Notes: generated by a model not told the origin, from the sequence alone. Shown: positions 24,750 to 34,008, counted from the first letter of the stretch. The stretch: DNA of 64,000 bases from Rhodospirillales bacterium (GCA_016776725.1 JADHSV010000005.1:1-64000), one strand, 5' to 3'. Numbers and translations are program-made.

Positions 24750-25511
24750 TCACGGCCCCTTTTGCTGCGCAGAAGCCGTCTTTGCCGTAATACGGACGAC
24801 GCGCCCCGCCACAGCACCGCCGCGGGGCAGGCGCCGCACCCCGACAACCACACACCTGTCGTCCGCCTGAACGACGAGGGGCGCAAAACGTCCGACGCGG
24901 GTCGTTTGCCCTTTTTGAATAGCTTGGGTGCGGGTTTCTTCCTTGCCCAGACCGTAAGCCACCACGCCTTGTGCAAGGTTTTCGCGGGTCGGCGTAATCT
25001 CCACGGGAACCCCGCCCTTGATAATGAATTTGAAACCGTCGCATACGACAATGTTATCTTGCTTGGGACGGCTTGTTGGCCAGCCGCCTAAAAATCGAAC
25101 GGCGGGCAGCAGTTCTTCGCACCGTTCTTCAATGGCATCTTGATCGGCGTCGGCGGCGAGCCCCAGAAGTTCACCCAGCGGAAACTCAACCTCATCACCG
25201 TCGTAATACTTGTGAAAAAAGTTGCAGTGGTAATTCTGCCAATTCGCGGTTGCTTCGGCTTCTTTTTCTCTTTCCGCTTTTCGCAGGGCGATTTCATCCA
25301 CCGATAGTGCGATCGGGATGCCTTCGTCCCCATTCAGCTCGGGAAGGGCCAGATAAAGCCATCCGGACACCGCTGCGGCAATGATGACCACGCAGGAAAC
25401 AACGAGGTAGAGGATCAGCCGTTTCGGCTTTTTCGATGCGGCAGGCTCGCCCCCGGCAACAACGGCCGCCTGATCTTCGCGCTCAACATCCGCCTGCAGC
25501 TCTTCGCTCAT
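24750..25511 (-). CDS. Single-pass membrane protein of unknown function
   Basis: A protein of about 253 residues not matched to any family I know. An acidic N-terminus is followed by one membrane segment (about residues 30-53, LILYLVVSCVVIIAAAVSGW). A soluble region of about 200 residues lies beyond, with four cysteines (one in YHCNFFHKYYDG, one in EERCEELL, one in VVCDGFKF, one in DRCVVVG), so disulfides in the periplasm are possible. It is transcribed toward yicC after a 75-base gap. The start ATG at 25511 is chosen over a TTG five codons earlier; neither has a clear ribosome site. Confidence 0.6.
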   Translation of the reverse strand: MSEELQADVEREDQAAVVAGGEPAASKKPKRLILYLVVSCVVIIAAAVSGWLYLALPELNGDEGIPIALSVDEIALRKAEREKEAEATANWQNYHCNFFHKYYDGDEVEFPLGELLGLAADADQDAIEERCEELLPAVRFLGGWPTSRPKQDNIVVCDGFKFIIKGGVPVEITPTRENLAQGVVAYGLGKEETRTQAIQKGQTTRVGRFAPLVVQADDRCVVVGVRRLPRGGAVAGRVVRITAKTASAQQKGP

Positions 25512-25652
25512 TGATCTAAGCACCAATTATTTTGCTGCATAAAAAAATTTACCCGTATCGCAATATCGGGAGGTATCTTAGATGAGAATTCGACGGCGCG
25601 AAAGATGCCGGTCCGAGAGTGTATCGGATTGCAACGTTTTGGGAACGGGGAA

Positions 25653-26414
25653 ATGACGACCAAGTCCATTCTGATTACCGGGGCGTCGAGCGGAATCGGC
25701 GCGGCGCTGGCTAAGGAGTACGCTACGTCTGGCGTTTTTCTGGCCCTTACCGGGCGCAATTCCGAACGCCTGCAGGCTGTGGGGGGCGAATGCGAGGGCC
25801 TTGGCGCGCAGGTGGCGATCAAGACCATGGACATAACCGACCGTGAAGCCGTGCAAAGCTGGATCGACGAGATCGACGACGTCCACCCCATCGACCTTTT
25901 GGTCGCCAACGCGGGAATTTCATCGGGAACGGCACGGGCTGAGGAAAGGTTTGACAAGGTTCGCGAGATTTTCGCCGTCAATGTGGACGGCGTTCTCAAT
26001 ACCGTCCTTCCCGCGATCCCACGCATGCAATCGCGCCGCGCCGGTCAAATCGCCATAATGAGTTCAGTTGCCGGATTTCGCGGATTGCCCGGAACATCGG
26101 CCTACGCCGCCGGAAAGGCGGCCGTTAAAAGCTGGGGCGAAGGCCTGCGAGGACAGTTATGGGCCGATGGAATTCGGGTCAGCGTGATTTGTCCGGGCTA
26201 TGTGGTCAGTTCCATGACCGACACAAACCAGTTTCCCATGCCCCTTATCATGCCCACCGCCCGGGCGGCGCGCATCATTCGCCGCGGTCTGCAACGCAAT
26301 AAATCACGCATCGCCTTTCCCTGGCCCATGCATTTTCTTGTGTGGCTGATGCAGGCGCTGCCCATTGGGTGGACCGATCCGCTGTTCCGCAAACTGCCCA
26401 AAAATCCGGAGTGA
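25653..26414 (+). CDS. Short-chain dehydrogenase/reductase
   Basis: A 253-residue classical SDR. The cofactor motif GASSGIGAALA, NAGIS, and the catalytic Ser and YAAGK (SSVAGFRGLPGTSAYAAGK) are all present. C-terminal basic and hydrophobic residues (WPMHFLVWLMQALPIGW) suggest membrane association, as in SDRs working on lipid substrates. It lies alone on the plus strand, divergent from the unknown membrane protein and convergent with mltG, so it interrupts the otherwise leftward fatty-acid and gmk cluster. Start ATG at 25653 follows GGGGAA. The substrate is unknown. Confidence 0.85.
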   Translation: MTTKSILITGASSGIGAALAKEYATSGVFLALTGRNSERLQAVGGECEGLGAQVAIKTMDITDREAVQSWIDEIDDVHPIDLLVANAGISSGTARAEERFDKVREIFAVNVDGVLNTVLPAIPRMQSRRAGQIAIMSSVAGFRGLPGTSAYAAGKAAVKSWGEGLRGQLWADGIRVSVICPGYVVSSMTDTNQFPMPLIMPTARAARIIRRGLQRNKSRIAFPWPMHFLVWLMQALPIGWTDPLFRKLPKNPE

Positions 26415-26415
26415 T

Positions 26416-27399
26416 CTACTTTTTCTGCTGTTTGCGGATTTTGCGCCAGCGCGCGACGTTTCGGTTGTGCTGAGCAAGCGTACTGGCAAAAAGGTGGCCG
26501 CCCGATCCGTCAGCGACGAAGTACAGCTCCTTCGTTTTTTCCGGATGCAAGGCCGCCGCCAGCGATTCCCGGCCCGGATTGCAGATGGGTGCGGGCGGAA
26601 GTCCCTTGTTGAGGTAGGTGTTGAAGGGGGATGGAGTTTTCAGGTCCTTGCGTGTCAGGGTCCGGCCCAGGCTCCGTTCGCCTTCGGTCAGCGCATACAC
26701 GACCGTCGGATCCGACTGAAGGCGCATGCCGCGTTCCAATCGATTGATGAAAACGGCGGCGACACGCGCGCGCTCCTCGGCCCGCCCCGTTTCCTTCTCG
26801 ATCAGGGACGCCAGAACCACCGCCTCGCGCTCGTTTTTCAGGGGAAGGTTGGGCGCGCGCCTGGGCCAAAGTTCGCCCAACGCACGGCGCATGGCCCCGG
26901 CCATTCTATCGACCACTTCGTTGCGACTGTCGCCGAAGGAAAAATGATAGGTTTCGGGAAGCAATTCTCCCTCGCCCGGCTGCCGCGCAATATCCCCCGA
27001 CAGTCCGTCAACAGCGCCTAGCAGCGTAATAACCTCGGCAGCGGTCGTACCTTCGACGATAGTGAACCGCCGGACAACGGTTTTCCCGCTGTTCAGGAGA
27101 GCCAGGGTTTCGCGCATGCTTATGCCCGCCGGGAACGCGTACTCGCCGGCCTGCAATCCCTTGTCGGCCTTGATCAGGCGCGCGCCAACCCGAAAGACCG
27201 CCGGATAGACAACAACGCCCGCCTCGCTCAAGCGCCCGGCGATGGCCGCAAGGCCGGTTCCCTTTGGGATAACAATGGTGGCGGGGGCCGACAGCGGCCC
27301 AGGGCGCGTAAACTGGGCATGACCCCAGGCGAACACACCACCCGCCGCAATAGCGGATAGAATTAGAAGCGCCGTAAAACTAAGGACGGCCCGACGCAT
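26416..27399 (-). CDS. mltG: Endolytic murein transglycosylase MltG
   Basis: A 327-residue YceG-like protein. It has an N-terminal membrane anchor (LSFTALLILSAIAAGGVFAW), a LysM-like stretch (VVRRFTIVEGTTAAEVITLL), and the catalytic domain with the glutamate in ASLIEKETGRAEER and the conserved SPFNTYLNKGLPPAPICNPG. It cuts nascent glycan strands in the periplasm and sets their length. The position directly downstream of fabF (6 bases) is the usual alphaproteobacterial arrangement. Confidence 0.95.
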   Translation of the reverse strand: MRRAVLSFTALLILSAIAAGGVFAWGHAQFTRPGPLSAPATIVIPKGTGLAAIAGRLSEAGVVVYPAVFRVGARLIKADKGLQAGEYAFPAGISMRETLALLNSGKTVVRRFTIVEGTTAAEVITLLGAVDGLSGDIARQPGEGELLPETYHFSFGDSRNEVVDRMAGAMRRALGELWPRRAPNLPLKNEREAVVLASLIEKETGRAEERARVAAVFINRLERGMRLQSDPTVVYALTEGERSLGRTLTRKDLKTPSPFNTYLNKGLPPAPICNPGRESLAAALHPEKTKELYFVADGSGGHLFASTLAQHNRNVARWRKIRKQQKK

Positions 27400-27405
27400 C
27401 AGACC

Positions 27406-28668
27406 TTACGAACAGGCCTTGAACACGAGCGACGCGTTCGTACCCCCGAACCCGAACGAATTGGACAGGATAGCGCGAATTTCGCGTTCCCTGGCCTTAT
27501 GCGGCACCAGATCAATGCCAAAGCAGCTGTCCGAAGGATTGTCGAGGTTCAGCGTCGGCGGCGCGATGCCTTCGTTCATGGCCATGATCGAGAAAATGGC
27601 CTCAACAGCACCGGCGGCGCCCAGACAATGACCGACGGCGGATTTGGTCGATGACATGGACAGCTTCTCGGCCGCATCACCGAACAGGCGCTTGACGGCG
27701 CCGAATTCGATCTCGTCACCCAACGGCGTCGAGGTGCCGTGCGCATTGACGTAATCGATATCCTCGGGGTTAAGACCGGCCCGGTTGACGGCGGCGGTCA
27801 TGGACCGGAACGCACCGTTTCCGTCTTCGGCGGGGGCCGTAATATGGTTGGCGTCACCCGACATGCCGTAACCGACGATTTCGCCGTAAATTTTGGCGCC
27901 ACGCTTCTTCGCGTGTTCCAGTTCTTCGAGGACAACGACACCCGAACCGTCACCCATGACGAAGCCGTCACGGTCACGATCCCACGGGCGCGAAGCCCGC
28001 GCTGGCTCGTCGTTGTATCCGGTTGAAAGCGCATTGGCGCGGGCAAATCCAGCCATGCCGAGACGGCAAATCGCCGCTTCCGCGCCACCGGCAATCATCA
28101 CATCGGCATCGTCCCACATAATCAGGCGGGCGGCGTCGCCGATGGCGTGCGCGCCGGTCGAGCACGCGGTCACCACCGCGTGGTTCGGTCCCTTGAAACC
28201 GTACTTGATGGAAACGTGGCCCGAGACAAGGTTGATCAGGCTGGCGGGAATGAAAAACGGGCTGAGGCGGCGAATATTCGTATCCACCGTTACCGCGCCC
28301 TTGGCAATCTCGGCGAGGCCGCCGATGCCCGAACCGATCATGACGCCGGTGCGGCACTTTTGCTCGTCCGTTTGCGGTTCCCACCCGGAATCTTCAACCG
28401 CCTGGGTCGCTGCCGCCATCCCATACAGGATAAATGTATCGACCCGTCGGGCATCCTTGGGGGACATCCATTCGTCGGCGTTGAACAGACCGTCGGCCTT
28501 ATCGCCCGGCGCGACCTGGCCGCCGATTTTCGCGGCGATGTCCGAAACATCGAAAGACTCGATAGCCCTGATTCCGGAACCGCCCGCGATCAGGCGTTCC
28601 CAACACGGTTTCACCCCGCATCCCAAGGATGTGAGGAGCCCCATACCAGTAACAACGACACGTTTCAT
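27406..28668 (-). CDS. fabF: 3-oxoacyl-[ACP] synthase II FabF
   Basis: A 420-residue condensing enzyme that elongates acyl-ACP with malonyl-ACP. The active-site Cys169 is in VVTACSTGAHAIG, and the two histidines are in NAHGTSTPLGD and KSAVGHCLGAAGAVEA. It follows acpP by 81 bases and ends 6 bases before mltG. Confidence 0.96.
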   Translation of the reverse strand: MKRVVVTGMGLLTSLGCGVKPCWERLIAGGSGIRAIESFDVSDIAAKIGGQVAPGDKADGLFNADEWMSPKDARRVDTFILYGMAAATQAVEDSGWEPQTDEQKCRTGVMIGSGIGGLAEIAKGAVTVDTNIRRLSPFFIPASLINLVSGHVSIKYGFKGPNHAVVTACSTGAHAIGDAARLIMWDDADVMIAGGAEAAICRLGMAGFARANALSTGYNDEPARASRPWDRDRDGFVMGDGSGVVVLEELEHAKKRGAKIYGEIVGYGMSGDANHITAPAEDGNGAFRSMTAAVNRAGLNPEDIDYVNAHGTSTPLGDEIEFGAVKRLFGDAAEKLSMSSTKSAVGHCLGAAGAVEAIFSIMAMNEGIAPPTLNLDNPSDSCFGIDLVPHKAREREIRAILSNSFGFGGTNASLVFKACS

Positions 28669-28749
28669 GATGGCTGATGACCCGTTGCGACGGGGATCAC
28701 CGCGGCACTCAAGCTACGAGGGCGGGTCCCCTTTCCGACCAATACGATA

Positions 28750-28986
28750 TTACGCGTCCTGGGACCCGATAAAATCGATAGCGTCTTTCACGGTGAGAAT
28801 TTTCTCGGCCGCGTCATCGGGGATTTCGCAGTTGAATTCCTCTTCGAACGCCATCACGAGTTCAACGGTGTCCAGACTATCGGCGCCGAGATCGTCAATG
28901 AAGCTGGCATTTTCCGTAACTTTGGATTCTTCCACGCCGAGATGCTCCACGACGATTTTTTTTACGCGATCAGCAACGTCACTCAT
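28750..28986 (-). CDS. acpP: Acyl carrier protein
   Basis: A 78-residue acidic helical protein with the phosphopantetheine attachment Ser37 in [12 protein letters not shown], the usual ACP length and charge. It carries growing acyl chains for FabD, FabG and FabF encoded around it. A 150-base gap in front of the gene may hold its own promoter, which is common because ACP is needed in large amounts. Confidence 0.97.
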   Translation of the reverse strand: MSDVADRVKKIVVEHLGVEESKVTENASFIDDLGADSLDTVELVMAFEEEFNCEIPDDAAEKILTVKDAIDFIGSQDA

Positions 28987-29136
28987 CGTTAATTTCCTTG
29001 CGTTTTTCTAAGCTCAAAACAAATGAACCGGGCGCTTTTCGCCAGATTCCACATAGACCAAACTCCGGCCAAACGGGCACCGGTTTCGCCCTCTGGTAAC
29101 ACACTTTTCAGGCCATTGCCAGCGCCCAAAAGGGGG

Positions 29137-29874
29137 TTAAATCATAGCCATTCCACCATTCACGTGAATGGTCTGCCCCGTGACGTAGGCCGCTTCATCG
29201 CTGGAAAGGAAAGCGACAGCAGCGGCCACGTCTTCGGACGTGCCCAGGCGGCCTCCCGGAATTCCGGCGATCAGACGGTCCTTTTGTTCTTCCGAAAGGG
29301 CGTCAGTCATGGGCGTGGCGATAAAGCCCGGCGCCACGCAGTTAACCGTGATGCCGCGGGCCGCCACTTCCTGGGCCAGCGATTTGGACATGGCGATCAT
29401 GCCGCCCTTGCTTGCTGCGTAATTGACCTGCCCGGCGTTGCCGGTAACGCCGACGATGGAAGCGATGCCAACAACACGCCCGAAACGCTGCTTCATCATC
29501 GGACGCATGCACGCGCGGGCCAGCCGGAACGCCGCCGTAAGATTGACGTCGATCACCAGTTGCCAGTCATCGTCCTTCATGCGCATGGCGAGGTTATCGC
29601 GGGTCAGGCCCGCGTTGTTAACCAGAATGTCGATGCGCTCCATAGCTTCCAGGGCCTGTTTTACAAGCTGGGCCGGGGCTTCCGGATCGCTCAGATTAGC
29701 TTCCAGAACATGGACCCTTTCGCCCAGTTCAGCCGCTAGCTTGTCCATGCCTTCGCGGTTCATGTCGGTCAACGCGACCGTCGCGCCCTGCGCGTGCATC
29801 ATCCGTGCGATGGCGCCGCCGATGCCGCCCGCAGCACCCGTAATCAATGCACATTTACCCGTAAAATCCATCAT
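29137..29874 (-). CDS. fabG: 3-oxoacyl-[ACP] reductase FabG
   Basis: A 245-residue SDR that reduces 3-oxoacyl-ACP with NADPH. GAAGGIGGAIA, NNAGLTRDNLAMRM, the catalytic Tyr and Lys in YAASKGG, and GFIATPMTDAL are classical FabG motifs. ATG at 29874 is used (MMDFTGKCALITG), with GAAGGGA about 10 bases before it; an upstream TTG in frame overlaps the fabD end and would add six residues. It lies 14 bases after fabD. Confidence 0.96.
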   Translation of the reverse strand: MMDFTGKCALITGAAGGIGGAIARMMHAQGATVALTDMNREGMDKLAAELGERVHVLEANLSDPEAPAQLVKQALEAMERIDILVNNAGLTRDNLAMRMKDDDWQLVIDVNLTAAFRLARACMRPMMKQRFGRVVGIASIVGVTGNAGQVNYAASKGGMIAMSKSLAQEVAARGITVNCVAPGFIATPMTDALSEEQKDRLIAGIPGGRLGTSEDVAAAVAFLSSDEAAYVTGQTIHVNGGMAMI

Positions 29875-29888
29875 TTGCAGATATCCCT

Positions 29889-30830
29889 TCAAAGGGTTTT
29901 TACAAGTTCTTCGATGCCTTCCGGCGTTCCCACGGCCATGCCGCCAAGTTCGCGGTCGATGCGGCGGGTCAATCCGCTCAGCACCTTGCCCGCGCCCACT
30001 TCAACCAACGTATCAACGCCGCGTTCCTTCATGGCCAGCACGCATTCACGCCAGCGCACGGTCGCCGTTACCTGCTTAACCAACAGGTCGCGAATCACTT
30101 CCGGGTCTTGGGCCGGTTCAGCGGTCACATTGGCCACGACAGGAACCACCGGATCATTCATTTGCACTGCGGCCAGGGCGTCGCGCATGACATCCGCCGC
30201 CGGGGCCAAAAGCGAACTATGGAACGGCGCGCTGACCGGCAGCATGACGCATTTGCGCGCCCCGCGTTCACCGGCAAGCTCAACCGCCTTTTCCACGGCC
30301 GCCTTGGCGCCGCTGATCACCACCTGTCCGGGCGCGTTGTCGTTGGCGGTTTCGCACACGCCTACGCTTGACGCTTCCTCGGACACCGCGGCGGCCACGT
30401 CAAGATCAACACCCAGCAAGGCAGCCATGGCGCCTTCGCCCACGGGAACCGCTTCCTGCATGGCCTTGCCGCGGGTTTTCAAAAGGCGCGCGGCATCGGC
30501 AACGCTGAACGTGCCTGCCGCGGCCAAAGCCGAATATTCGCCCAGCGAATGACCGGCGACAAACGAGCACGCGCCCGCCAGATCCAGTCCGCCTTCCGAA
30601 CGCAACACCCGCATCACCGCCAAGCTAACGGCCATCAGCGCAGGCTGGGCATTTTCGGTGAGCGTCAGTTCCTCGATCGGCCCCTCGAACATCAGGCGGC
30701 TGAGGCTCTGCCCCAAGGCGTCATCGACCTCTTGGAACAACTCCTTTGCGCCGACAAACGCCCCGGCCAGTTCGCGGCCCATTCCAACCGCCTGCGACCC
30801 CTGCCCCGGAAATACAAACGCACGCGCCAT
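29889..30830 (-). CDS. fabD: Malonyl-CoA:ACP transacylase FabD
   Basis: A 313-residue acyltransferase that loads malonate onto ACP. FVFPGQGSQAVGMG at the N-terminus and the catalytic serine in AGHSLGEYSAL are diagnostic, with the partner histidine in SAPFHSSLL. ATG at 30830 fits both the family length and the ribosome-site region. It is the first gene of the leftward fatty-acid operon; a 45-base palindrome lies upstream at 30914. Confidence 0.96.
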   Translation of the reverse strand: MARAFVFPGQGSQAVGMGRELAGAFVGAKELFQEVDDALGQSLSRLMFEGPIEELTLTENAQPALMAVSLAVMRVLRSEGGLDLAGACSFVAGHSLGEYSALAAAGTFSVADAARLLKTRGKAMQEAVPVGEGAMAALLGVDLDVAAAVSEEASSVGVCETANDNAPGQVVISGAKAAVEKAVELAGERGARKCVMLPVSAPFHSSLLAPAADVMRDALAAVQMNDPVVPVVANVTAEPAQDPEVIRDLLVKQVTATVRWRECVLAMKERGVDTLVEVGAGKVLSGLTRRIDRELGGMAVGTPEGIEELVKTL

Positions 30831-30913
30831 ATCATTCAGTTCCCATATAGCCAATTTCGCGGCAAGTGATAACGGTTCTGCCACTCACGTTCAAGCCCAA
30901 CCCCTCCTATTTG

Positions 30914-30958
30914 GTGACAGTATACTAAACTATCTCTTATAGTTTAGTATACTGTCAC
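30914..30958. repeat. Perfect 20-base inverted repeat with GTGACAGTATACTAA arms
   Basis: Two perfectly complementary 20-base arms, beginning GTGACAGTATACTAA and ending TTAGTATACTGTCAC, enclose a 5-base spacer. The left arm, with five bases before it, recurs exactly over 20 bases at 59491-59510. It lies between fabD and the ynfA-type gene. The structure looks like a mobile-element end pair or a repeat family member more than an operator. It could also act as a hairpin on either transcript. Confidence 0.8.
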
Positions 30959-31068
30959 GTAACTCGGGTCAGGAATCGGTGGTTCTGTGCAGAAGCCTGC
31001 GTCGACAACGATCATCCCCATATAACGATTAGCTGGAACCGGATTTTTTTGCGGAGGGCCAGAAACAT

Positions 31069-31389
31069 ATGCAAACGATCACCGCCTATATAGGCGCTGC
31101 CATTGCCGAAATCGCCGGGTGTTTTGCGTTCTGGGCCTGGCTGAGGCTGGACAAGCCGGTCTGGTGGCTGGTGCCGGGTATGGCCTCGCTGGCATTGTTT
31201 GCCTATCTCCTGACCCTTGTCGACAGCGCGGCGGCGGGACGGGCCTATGCGGCATACGGCGGCGTATACATCGGCGCATCGTTGGCCTGGCTATGGATCA
31301 TCGAAGGCGTGCGCCCCGACCGCTGGGACGTCTCAGGCGTCATCATCTGTCTTGTGGGCGCAACGGTGATCATCGTCGGCCCGCGCTAA
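31069..31389 (+). CDS. YnfA/UPF0060 family small membrane protein
   Basis: A 106-residue protein with four membrane segments, matching the UPF0060 family in length and pattern ([56 protein letters not shown]). The family resembles small multidrug-resistance transporters, but its function is not settled. A good ribosome site, GGAGGG, precedes the ATG. Short inverted repeats related to GGTGACAGTNTAC frame the gene on both sides. Confidence 0.9.
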   Translation: MQTITAYIGAAIAEIAGCFAFWAWLRLDKPVWWLVPGMASLALFAYLLTLVDSAAAGRAYAAYGGVYIGASLAWLWIIEGVRPDRWDVSGVIICLVGATVIIVGPR

Positions 31390-31447
31390 TGGCCGACAAG
31401 GCGGGCCGGCTCGAGGCGGCGGCGTCAAGGTGGCAGACCGAATTACA

Positions 31448-31504
31448 TTGACAGTTCACCTTTTGCATTTCCATCGGCGCGCGGGAAAGGGGTAAACTGT
31501 CACC
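31448..31504. repeat. Imperfect inverted repeat TTGACAGTTCACC ... GGTAAACTGTCACC
   Basis: TTGACAGTTCACC at 31448-31460 faces GGTAAACTGTCACC at 31491-31504. The right copy, read on the other strand, is GGTGACAGTTTACC and shares GGTGACAGT-TAC with the palindrome at 30914. The ynfA-type gene thus sits between related inverted motifs. Confidence 0.5.
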
Positions 31505-31558
31505 CGGAATACACCTGGAATATGGGTTCTCGGGAGGCTTTGTCCGATTGCAAATTTC

Positions 31559-32941
31559 TTGAATATTGCGTCCGACTTTCTGCTAATCGGAAAAGGTCGG
31601 TGGAGATATTTGATAACCGCGGCGTTGCTTTTGATACTGGCATTCGGCGGGTATCTGCGTGCGGTCGCAATCGATGAAACCGTTGTCATTAAGCCAATCC
31701 GGGCCGACGCGGCGGAGTATTATATTTCCGCCTATAATCTCTATCATCACAACGTCTATTCCGCGTCTACGAAGAAACTGCGTGATCCGAGGGCCGAACT
31801 GGTTCCGGATGCGCTCCGTCCACCGGGGCTTCCTCTCGTCATCACGCCTATGATGAAGGAATGGCCGAACCACAAAAAAATCCTCGGCAACCTTCAGGAC
31901 ATCAATTTGATGTTAGGGGTAGCGACTATCTTTCTGGTTTTTGTCGCTGCAGCGCGCGTCCTTTCCCCCTGGGCAACATTGACGGCGGCCTTGCTAACGG
32001 CGATTTCGCCGCATCTTGTCTCGTTCAGCGTTTATATGCTGACAGAGACACCAAGCGCATTTTTCGTTACCGCGATACTTGTCATGGGTGCGGTTTGGAC
32101 CCCTGATCGAAGGATATATTACTATGCCTTCATGGGGGTGCTGGTTGGTGTTGCCGCGATGGTAAGGCTGCAATTCCTCCTCCTGCCGTTCTTACTATGC
32201 TTTCTTTTATTTCTAAGCATGGACAGAAGGAAATGGTTCAGGGGTGCAGGGGCGATGTTGTTGGGGTTCGCGCTCGTTGCTGCACCCTGGTTTATCCGCA
32301 ATGCAGTTTCCGTTCCCGCCGACCAGAACGAAAATTACATGGCGCGAACATTGGCCGCGGGTGCGTATGCCGATCTGAAATATTTAGGGGATGATAAAAC
32401 TTTTCCGTACCCCTACCTTCATGATCCACAATTCAAAGAGGCAAAAAAAAATCTTCCCAACGCACTTTCGTTCATTGGCAAACGAACGCTTGAACAACCC
32501 TATGAGATGTTGAAATGGTACATAATTGGAAAAATACGTTTCATTTGGCAATTTGATAATGTGGATGGGATTGGTGACGTTTTTATTTATGCCCACAGAT
32601 ATTCTCCGTTTGGCGTCTCCGGCCCGCATAAAACGACCCGCGCGGCCATGAAATCGGCTCACTGGGTGTTGATTGTCCTGGCGGCAATTGGAGCTGTCGG
32701 CGCGTGGCTTCCCCAGATACGCGCACGCTATTCGGAACGGGCCGTGTTCGTTTTGCGTCTTTCCTCCCTGTTTCCAGTTCTCATAACGGGAGTGTTCATG
32801 GTTTTCTGGCCGGCGGCCCGTTTTGCCGTTCCCGTTTATCCTGCCGTGTTCCTGCTTTCGGCGTTCACAATGATGCATGCGGTTTCGCTGATGCGCGATT
32901 TGAAGATCCGCAGACGCCTTTCCAACGGCCCGTCGGAATAA
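31559..32941 (+). CDS. Membrane glycosyltransferase-like protein (GT39/ArnT type)
   Basis: A 460-residue integral membrane protein with about ten segments. After the first helix comes an acidic loop, IRADAAEYYISAYNL, then LRPPGLPLVITP. This resembles the periplasmic loop of dolichyl-phosphate-mannose-type glycosyltransferases (PMT/ArnT), in which an aspartate is catalytic. These enzymes move sugars from polyprenyl phosphates to lipids or proteins. The start is unclear: the TTG at 31559 is 21 bases from the nearest ribosome-like GGGAGG. The codon use is more AT-rich than its neighbours and there is no functional partner nearby, so it may have been acquired. Confidence 0.7.
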   Translation: MNIASDFLLIGKGRWRYLITAALLLILAFGGYLRAVAIDETVVIKPIRADAAEYYISAYNLYHHNVYSASTKKLRDPRAELVPDALRPPGLPLVITPMMKEWPNHKKILGNLQDINLMLGVATIFLVFVAAARVLSPWATLTAALLTAISPHLVSFSVYMLTETPSAFFVTAILVMGAVWTPDRRIYYYAFMGVLVGVAAMVRLQFLLLPFLLCFLLFLSMDRRKWFRGAGAMLLGFALVAAPWFIRNAVSVPADQNENYMARTLAAGAYADLKYLGDDKTFPYPYLHDPQFKEAKKNLPNALSFIGKRTLEQPYEMLKWYIIGKIRFIWQFDNVDGIGDVFIYAHRYSPFGVSGPHKTTRAAMKSAHWVLIVLAAIGAVGAWLPQIRARYSERAVFVLRLSSLFPVLITGVFMVFWPAARFAVPVYPAVFLLSAFTMMHAVSLMRDLKIRRRLSNGPSE

Positions 32942-32981
32942 TTGGCGCAGAGAATAGGCGCGTCGTTTGAGCCAAGTGCGC

Positions 32982-33009
32982 TTGCGCGGCGCAATTAAAT
33001 GTGTATAGT
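32982..33009 (+). promoter_or_regulatory. Likely promoter of the rpsF-rpsR-rplI operon
   Basis: TTGCGC at 32982-32987 and TATAGT at 33004-33009 are 16 bases apart, about 105 bases before rpsF. The leader carries a hairpin GCCGGG/CCCGGC at 33029-33045. This is where an S6:S18-binding autoregulatory RNA would be expected, but I could not match its consensus. Confidence 0.5.
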
Positions 33010-33112
33010 GCCGCGCCTTGATCTCTGTGCCGGGAAACCCCCGGCTATGCCTGATCGTTGCGAGGATTTCACTTCGCAGCCGCGGGATGAGAAAAGCCAT
33101 ACGGAGTAGATC

Positions 33113-33670
33113 ATGCCATTCTATGAGAACGTGTTTATTGCACGTCAGGATATCTCTGCAACCCAGGTCGATGCGCTCTGCGACGCTTTCACCGGTATCA
33201 TCGAAAAGATGGACGGTAAGGTGGAGAAGCGTGAGTACTGGGGTCTGCGCAGCCTGGCGTACCGAATCAAGAAAAACCGCAAGGGCCACTACGTCCTGTT
33301 TAATCTGGATGCGCCTTCCGACGCCGTCCAGGAAATGGAACGGCAAATGCGGATCAACGAAGATGTTCTTCGTTACCTGACCATTCGCGTCGACGAGCTT
33401 GAGGAAGGTCCGTCTGCGGTCATGCAGGGACGTGGCGACAGACGCCGTGAACGCGGCCCCGATTCCCGAGGCCCGCGCGACAGCCGTCCGCGCGACGACC
33501 AAAGTGCTTCGAGCGAAAAGGTCGAAGCCGAAGCTCCGGCAGCAGCCGAAGCCCCGGTCGAAGCCCCGGTCGAAACCAAGGTCGAAGCCAAGGTCGAAGC
33601 CCCGGTCGAAGCCAAGGTCGAAGCCCAAGTCGAAGCGAGCGAAGTTAGCGAAGAAGGAGAAGATAAATGA
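33113..33670 (+). CDS. rpsF: 30S ribosomal protein S6 with long acidic tail
   Basis: A 185-residue S6. Residues 1 to about 100 are the conserved fold ([35 protein letters not shown]). A basic linker ([23 protein letters not shown]) leads to a tail made of VEA-P/K-VEA repeats, encoded by a 12-base GTCGAAGCC-type repeat. Typical S6 is about 100-150 residues, so the tail is long. In some bacteria S6 is glutamylated after translation; here acidity is built in. The gene overlaps rpsR by four bases. Confidence 0.96.
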   Translation: MPFYENVFIARQDISATQVDALCDAFTGIIEKMDGKVEKREYWGLRSLAYRIKKNRKGHYVLFNLDAPSDAVQEMERQMRINEDVLRYLTIRVDELEEGPSAVMQGRGDRRRERGPDSRGPRDSRPRDDQSASSEKVEAEAPAAAEAPVEAPVETKVEAKVEAPVEAKVEAQVEASEVSEEGEDK

Positions 33671-33951
33671 TCGGCTCCGAACAGAATGAAGATGGTGGAC
33701 GCGGACGCAGTGGCGGTGGCGGCGGTGGCCGCAGGCCGTTCGTGCGGCGGCGCAAAACCTGCCCCTTCTCGAGCAAAAGCTCGCCGAAGATCGACTACAA
33801 GGACGTGAAGCTTCTGAGCCGTTACGTTTCCGAACGTGGCAAAATGGTGCCGAGCCGCATTACCGCGGTTTCCGCCAAGAAGCAGCGCGCGCTTTCCACG
33901 GCGATCAAACGGGCACGCTACCTCGGTCTTCTTCCTTACTTGATCAAGTAA
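33667..33951 (+). CDS. rpsR: 30S ribosomal protein S18
   Basis: A 94-residue S18 with a glycine/arginine-rich N-terminus and the conserved core [19 protein letters not shown], then [20 protein letters not shown] and [13 protein letters not shown]. It pairs with S6 in the platform of the 30S subunit, and the two genes are coupled through ATGA. Confidence 0.97.
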   Translation: MIGSEQNEDGGRGRSGGGGGGRRPFVRRRKTCPFSSKSSPKIDYKDVKLLSRYVSERGKMVPSRITAVSAKKQRALSTAIKRARYLGLLPYLIK

Positions 33952-34008
33952 GGTCGCGACCGGGCGGCATTGTCGAAATTCAGATCTCATAGGCAAGCAG
34001 GAAATTTG

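Noticed and set aside
33010-33112. S6:S18-binding autoregulatory leader in front of rpsF
   Set aside because: There is a hairpin at the right place, but I could not match the conserved bulge and loop bases, so it is noted only under the promoter entry.
32384-33628. A 414-codon minus-strand frame starting with repeated GFDLGFDRG
   Set aside because: The repeats are the antisense of the S6 tail repeat, and the frame spans the glycosyltransferase-like gene and rpsF, both better supported.
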